Assembly (NCBI GenBank): GCA_900543585.1
Contig: UQRP01000044.1
Span: 1 to 17,445 of the forward strand
DNA: 17,445 nt
Direction: 5' to 3'
Source: an uncultured Prevotella sp.
GTDB taxonomy: Bacteria; Bacteroidota; Bacteroidia; Bacteroidales; Bacteroidaceae
In this document: positions 13,960 through 17,445 of the stretch, one piece after another
Layout: every line of letters starts with the position of its first letter
How positions within the stretch are numbered: the stretch's first letter is position 1
The notes under the pieces: model-generated
What the model saw: the letters and a program-made list of their open reading frames with translations, nothing else
The model's database searches: none
Told to the model about the DNA's origin: nothing
Program-made: the position numbers and the translations under genes

Positions 13960-16212
13960 ATGGAAACACTGTATCTGTGCGTCGTCATCTTCCTGCTCTG
14001 TCTCGCCGTCTTCGACCTCTTCGTGGGTGTGAGCAACGACGCCGTAAACTTCTTGCAGTCGGCAGTCGGTGCGCGAGTCGCCACTTTCCGCACGGTACTT
14101 ATCATAGCTTCCGTGGCTGTCGTCTTGGGTGCCGTGCTGTCATCGGGCATGATGGATATTGCACGTCATGGCATCATGATGCCGCAATACTTCTCCTTCT
14201 CGCAAGTGATGACGATATTCTTGGCTGTCATGGTCTCGGATGTTATCATCCTCGACGTCTTCAACACGTTGGGCATGCCGACCTCTACGACCGTCTCACT
14301 TGTCTTCGAGCTCCTTGGTGGTACGTTCATGCTGGCCATTATCATGGTTCTCTCCAACCCGCAGTACGATATCTCCATGCTGCTGAACTCCAGCAAAGCC
14401 TTGCAGGTCATCATCGCCATCTTCGTCTCCGTGGCCATCTCCTTTGTCGTGGGTATGGTGGTGATGTGGATCAGCCGTGTGGTCTTCACCTTTAATTATA
14501 AGAAGCACAGCCGCTATACCATCGCTATCTTCGGTGGTCTCTCCTTCACCGTCTTGGCTTACTTCATCTTCATGAAGGGTATCGGTTCCAGCCCTTACGT
14601 CCCTGAGTCGGTGCGTGACTATATCAATAACAATACCAACCTGTTGCTCCTCATCACCTTTGTGGCTTCCTCCATCGTCATGGAGATTCTCCACCTGCTG
14701 AAGGTCGACATCTTCAAGTTCGTCGTCCTCATGGGTACCTTCGGCTTGGCTATGTCCTTCGCCGGTAATGACCTTGTGAACTTCATCGGTGTGCCTTTGG
14801 CCGGTCTCTCTTCTTGGCAGGACTTCACGGCCAACGCCCACGGTGCTTCTGCTGACGCCTTCCTGATGAAGTCGTTGCTGGAAAGTGCCAAGACGCCTCC
14901 CTTCTATCTCATGGCTGCCGGCATCATTATGATCATCGCCATGGCCACCTCTAAGAAGGCTCAGAATGTGATCAAGACTTCCGTCGACCTGGCCCGTCAG
15001 GACGAGGGCGACGAGATGTTCGGCTCCTCCAAGGCTGCCCGTGCTATCGTGCGCTGGTGCCAGTGGGCGGTAGAAACCCTCTCTCAATATATCCCTGTAG
15101 GTCTCCGCAAGTGGATCAACAGCCGTTTAAATACCAATGATGTGGAGCTTGTCGACGACCAAGCCGCCTTCGACGTTGTCCGTGCTGCTGTCAACCTCGT
15201 TATCTCTTCTATGCTTATCACCTTCGGTACCAACCACAAGCTGCCGCTTTCTACTACTTATGTTACCTTCATGGTGGCCATGGGTTCGAGCTTGGCCGAC
15301 AGAGCGTGGAGCCGTGAGAGTGCTGTCTTCCGTGTCACGGGTGTGCTGAGTGTCATCGGTGGCTGGTTTATCACTGCTGGTGTGGCCTTTGTCACCTGCG
15401 CCCTCGTAGCCCTGTTCATGTGGTATGGTGGCATCGTTGTCCAGACGGGCTTCATGGTCCTCGTGGTCTACATCCTCTGGAGCAGCAACCGTCGTTACAA
15501 CAAGCGTAAGGCTGCTGAGGCCGAGAGCGACAGCAGCTTCAACCTGATGATGCGCACCCGCGATCCCGAACTTGTTTGGGATATGCTCCGCAAGCGTGTG
15601 AGCAACACTCAGAGCTTCGTCTGCCGCTATGCACTGGATACCTTCAACGACATCATGGACGGTTTCATCTCGCAGAACACACGTGAGCTCCGCCGCTGCC
15701 GTAAGTCGCTGCACAAGGAGACTGACGAGCTGAAGAAATTCCGCCGTCAGGAGATGCTGGGTCTGAAGCGTGCCCCGCAGGATATTGCTCTGGAGCGCAA
15801 CACCTGGTTCCACCTTGGTGCCAATGCCGACCAGCAGTTCCTCTACTGCCTCCGCCGTATGCTGGAGCCGGTGCGCGAGCATGTCGACAACAACTTCAAC
15901 CCCGTTCCTGAGGAGTATGTACGCCAGTTTACACCGGTCCGCCGCCGTGTCAACGACCTGATGTCCATGACGCGCGATATGATTGACACTCGCAAGTACG
16001 ACAACTATCGTGACATCCTTTCCGAGGCTGACTCCTGCCGTGACGAGCTCTCAGTGCTCCGCAAGCATGTCCTCGACACAGTGCAGAAGAGTACGGATAC
16101 TTCCAACTTCAAGGTCTCTCTGGTCTATCTGAACATCCTCCAGGAGACGCAGGAGTTCCTTAATGTCATGCGTCACCAGCTGCGTGCTGCCAAGAAGTTC
16201 ATCGAGAATTAG
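13960..16212 (+). CDS. PiT-family inorganic phosphate transporter with C-terminal PhoU-like domain
   Basis: The 750-residue inner-membrane carrier is predicted to import inorganic phosphate, driven by H+ or Na+. The two PiT signature halves are present: GVSNDAVNFLQSAVG at 23-37 and SFAGNDLVNFIGVP near 266-279. Each is followed by a PTSTT-type segment, GMPTSTTVSLVFELLGG at 105-121 and LPLSTTYVTFMVAMGSSLADRAW from 428. Ten or more hydrophobic helices end near residue 510. From about 528 to 750 the protein is soluble, charged and helical, resembling PhoU or the accessory proteins that partner Pit carriers. Classical Pit is about 500 residues, so this is a carrier-regulator fusion. It appears to be a single-gene transcript with its own terminator. 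Confidence 0.93.
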   Translation: METLYLCVVIFLLCLAVFDLFVGVSNDAVNFLQSAVGARVATFRTVLIIASVAVVLGAVLSSGMMDIARHGIMMPQYFSFSQVMTIFLAVMVSDVIILDVFNTLGMPTSTTVSLVFELLGGTFMLAIIMVLSNPQYDISMLLNSSKALQVIIAIFVSVAISFVVGMVVMWISRVVFTFNYKKHSRYTIAIFGGLSFTVLAYFIFMKGIGSSPYVPESVRDYINNNTNLLLLITFVASSIVMEILHLLKVDIFKFVVLMGTFGLAMSFAGNDLVNFIGVPLAGLSSWQDFTANAHGASADAFLMKSLLESAKTPPFYLMAAGIIMIIAMATSKKAQNVIKTSVDLARQDEGDEMFGSSKAARAIVRWCQWAVETLSQYIPVGLRKWINSRLNTNDVELVDDQAAFDVVRAAVNLVISSMLITFGTNHKLPLSTTYVTFMVAMGSSLADRAWSRESAVFRVTGVLSVIGGWFITAGVAFVTCALVALFMWYGGIVVQTGFMVLVVYILWSSNRRYNKRKAAEAESDSSFNLMMRTRDPELVWDMLRKRVSNTQSFVCRYALDTFNDIMDGFISQNTRELRRCRKSLHKETDELKKFRRQEMLGLKRAPQDIALERNTWFHLGANADQQFLYCLRRMLEPVREHVDNNFNPVPEEYVRQFTPVRRRVNDLMSMTRDMIDTRKYDNYRDILSEADSCRDELSVLRKHVLDTVQKSTDTSNFKVSLVYLNILQETQEFLNVMRHQLRAAKKFIEN

Positions 16213-16242
16213 TCTTAGCTACTAAGCTTCTGATATCTGCGG

Positions 16243-16270
16243 AAGAGGCGGGGTCTGTCCCCGCCTCTTT
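16243..16270 (+). terminator. Terminator after the phosphate transporter
   Basis: AAGAGGCGGGG (16243-16253) pairs perfectly with CCCCGCCTCTT (16259-16269) around TCTGT, followed by a short T-rich stretch (TTTCGTTTCC). It begins 31 bp after the stop. Its GGCGGGG/CCCCGCC core resembles the GC-rich repeats at 7059 and 16423, so it may be a relative of that family reused as a terminator. Confidence 0.75.
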
Positions 16271-16422
16271 CGTTTCCGTCACTTTATAGAGTAATATCAG
16301 TAACTCGCTGCCAATCCATTCAGAATGGGTGTTGCAAGGGGCAGCAAAGACAGAAGCTTTGCCCACGAAAGGCACTAACAACACGAATGTAGTTTTCTTC
16401 TCTGGCGCGGCAACATCTCTGC

Positions 16423-16460
16423 GGGGTTAGGGCGGGGATAATCCCCGCCCCTACATTGAC
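16423..16460. repeat. GC-rich hairpin repeat, copy 2 (inverted)
   Basis: GGGGTTAGGGCGGGG, then ATAAT, then CCCCGCCCCTAC is the reverse complement of 7059-7096 with 4 differences in 38 bases. The copies are over 9 kb apart and unrelated to the flanking genes, so this is a dispersed palindromic repeat. Confidence 0.85.
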
Positions 16461-16486
16461 TCCGGCAATCCCTTTCGATGGGCACT

Positions 16487-16620
16487 GACCCCGGAGGGGT
16501 CACACTATGAATGACCCCAGGTCGTCGAGAGGGGCGGGAGATCGAAGCGTAGCGAGACCGACCGCCACCGAGCGACCTGGGGTAGCAGGATGCCAAAGTG
16601 GAAAGACCTCGGAGAGGTCT
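16487..16620. repeat. Composite hairpin cluster I
   Basis: There are three hairpins in order. GACCCC-GGA-GGGGTC is at 16487-16501. A larger one has ACCCCAGGTCG (16514-16524) pairing with CGACCTGGGGT (16573-16583) around a 48-base G/C-rich interior. AGACCTC-GGA-GAGGTCT is at 16604-16620. The two outer hairpins share the GGA loop and are both followed by CAC. The regular design suggests one repeat unit. A run of six T at 16650-16655 follows further on. Confidence 0.8.
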
Positions 16621-16729
16621 CACGTGGATAGCAGGGTATGCCCTCTCGCTTTTTTCACATCCCGAACACACTTGCCGCCACCATCAATCATGTGGAAATG
16701 TATAGGAAAATTGTCCTGGACACGCTTTC

Positions 16730-16822
16730 GCTCCCGATGGAGCTATGGTGTTGAAGCGATGGGGCAGCCTTTGCGAGCAAGCTCGCTGTCTGCCCCATCA
16801 CTTCAACACCACCCCTACGGGG
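16730..16822. repeat. Composite hairpin cluster II
   Basis: This cluster has the same layout as cluster I. A small hairpin GCTCC-CGAT-GGAGC (16730-16743) comes first. A large hairpin has 21-bp arms at 16747-16767 and 16790-16810 with a single C/T difference that still allows a G-U pair. It encloses an inner palindrome, GCGAGC-AA-GCTCGC (16773-16786). A small hairpin CCCC-TAC-GGGG (16812-16822) closes the cluster. Confidence 0.85.
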
Positions 16823-17092
16823 ATCAAGCCTGCCCATGACGAAAATCGCTAACGCGTAAAATTGCCCCTTGGGCATAAAATAGAGCGGCCACAAGCATAT
16901 TGAGCGTTTTTCCAACGTGAGACCTCTCCATGACAATACTCGTACCTATATTCTCACTGGCATTTCCTCTTGGGGGTTCGGATTGTGTTTATCCCTAAGT
17001 GCGTACTTTTCAACCTATACGAATAAAGTCTTTTCGTTGTTAAGTAACCGCCCTCTACGTTAAACGATTCATCTAAAAGTCTTCAACGATAT

Positions 17093-17180
17093 CTTTTGAC
17101 GACCGTCGCACGATCTTGTGACGACCGTCGCACGATCTTTTGACGACCGTCACACGATCTTGTGACGACCGTCGCAAGAT
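17093..17180. repeat. Four tandem 22-bp repeats
   Basis: Units start at 17093, 17115, 17137 and 17159, each exactly 22 bp, with the shared core TGACGACCGTC. Units alternate at base 4 (CTTTTGAC, CTTGTGAC, CTTTTGAC, CTTGTGAC), hinting at a 44-bp higher-order unit. One other change occurs in unit 3 (GTCACACGAT) and one in unit 4 (GCAAGAT). The period is not a multiple of 3, so it is unlikely to be coding. There are no spacers, so it is not CRISPR. Confidence 0.92.
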
Positions 17181-17295
17181 GTGATGTTTGCTTTCAAAAT
17201 TTATGAATAGCCCTTGCGCGCATCTCGTACTAATAAGTTAAAGAATCCTCAATCGTAAAATATACGATAGATTTCAACTAAAACCAGAAAAACAG

Positions 17296-17428
17296 CTTTG
17301 TGCCAGCGTCAAGGGCTTAGGCCCTTTGGCATTTTCGGTTTGAGGGTTTGTGAGAGGCTTTGCCTCTCCCCGCCCTCAACCCGAAAATGTCAGATTCTCC
17401 TTCGTCGAATCTTGGCGCTGACACAAAG
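17296..17428. repeat. Nested palindromic repeat, copy B
   Basis: CTTTGTGCCAGCGTCAAG (17296-17313) is inverted at 17411-17428 with 2 mismatches in 18. Inside are three hairpins: AAGGGC-TTAG-GCCCTT (17312-17327), a long one with 17-bp arms at 17330-17346 and 17373-17389 capped by GAGAGG-CTTTG-CCTCTC, and AGATTC/GAATCT (17392-17412). The whole resembles a cloverleaf. The left half is the reverse complement of copy A at window start. There is no open frame inside, so any mobility would have to be supplied from elsewhere. Confidence 0.88.
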
Positions 17429-17445
17429 AAAACCTTTAAAACAGG

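Larger units (their letters stand above)
16271..17295. other. Gene-free repeat-rich region
   Basis: No convincing gene is seen on either strand. Reading frames of about 80-110 codons exist at 16507-16839 (+), 16375-16671 (-) and 16688-16936 (-). They run straight through the hairpin repeats, have Arg/Ser/Pro-rich composition and show no domain, so they are rejected. The region instead holds the separately listed GC-rich repeat, two hairpin clusters, the 22-bp tandem array and a small hairpin, ATCGTA-AAATA-TACGAT, at 17252-17268. Confidence 0.7.

Noticed and set aside
16375..16936. Overlapping reading frames of about 80-110 codons on both strands (16507-16839 +, 16375-16671 -, 16688-16936 -)
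   Set aside because: They run through hairpin repeats, are Arg/Ser/Pro-rich, have no recognisable domain and no promoter or start context. They are better explained by G/C-rich palindromes lacking stop codons.
17093..17180. CRISPR array
   Set aside because: Units are head-to-tail with no unique spacers, the unit is only 22 bp, and no cas gene is present.
17296..17428. Insertion sequence
   Set aside because: Terminal inverted repeats are present but there is no transposase frame inside and no clear target-site duplication, so only a non-autonomous repeat can be supported.

Overview
The window looks like a chromosomal segment of a Bacteroidota bacterium, most likely order Bacteroidales and plausibly Prevotella-like. 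The reasons are the promoters, which fit the Bacteroidota form (TTTG, about 20 bp, TAnnTTTG) rather than the E. coli form, the near absence of Shine-Dalgarno sequences, an OstA-like envelope protein, an asparaginyl-tRNA synthetase of bacteroidal appearance, and a very long PiT phosphate carrier. The genus is inference. Most of the DNA is ordinary core chromosome; the unexplained material is in the intergenic repeats.

Layout. Bases 1-363 hold a copy of a palindromic repeat, short repeats and the guaB promoter. Bases 364-6993 are a compact plus-strand operon: IMP dehydrogenase (guaB), a SurA-like periplasmic prolyl isomerase, an OstA-like LPS-transport-type protein and mutL. After a GC-rich hairpin repeat comes tRNA-Val(UAC) with a near-perfect promoter and a terminator-like hairpin. 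Bases 7413-11661 are a second plus-strand operon: purB, an RsuA/RluB-type pseudouridine synthase with a long Gln/Arg/Gly/Tyr/Asn repeat tail at its N-terminus, and asnS. A 25-bp-stem hairpin then overlaps the promoter of an OmpA-like lipoprotein gene (11803-12660). That gene converges on a minus-strand YitT-family membrane protein gene across a bidirectional terminator. Divergent from yitT is a 750-residue PiT phosphate transporter with a PhoU-like C-terminal domain. Its promoter carries 11-bp-phased YTGTAAY direct repeats that resemble a Pho box.

Bases 16213-17445 contain no convincing gene. They hold a terminator, a second inverted copy of the GC-rich hairpin repeat seen after mutL, two composite hairpin clusters, four tandem 22-bp repeats, and a nested, cloverleaf-like palindrome. 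That palindrome is an inverted relative of the repeat at bases 1-86, so the same repeat family marks both ends of the window.

The genes serve purine nucleotide synthesis (guaB, purB), outer-membrane assembly and cell-wall anchoring (SurA-like, OstA-like, OmpA-like), translation and RNA modification (tRNA-Val, asnS, pseudouridine synthase), mismatch repair (mutL) and phosphate uptake. No phage, transposase, CRISPR array or defence gene is visible. The best candidates for something undescribed are the repeat families, the phased operator upstream of the phosphate transporter, the hairpin in the ompA-like promoter, and the low-complexity tail of the pseudouridine synthase.
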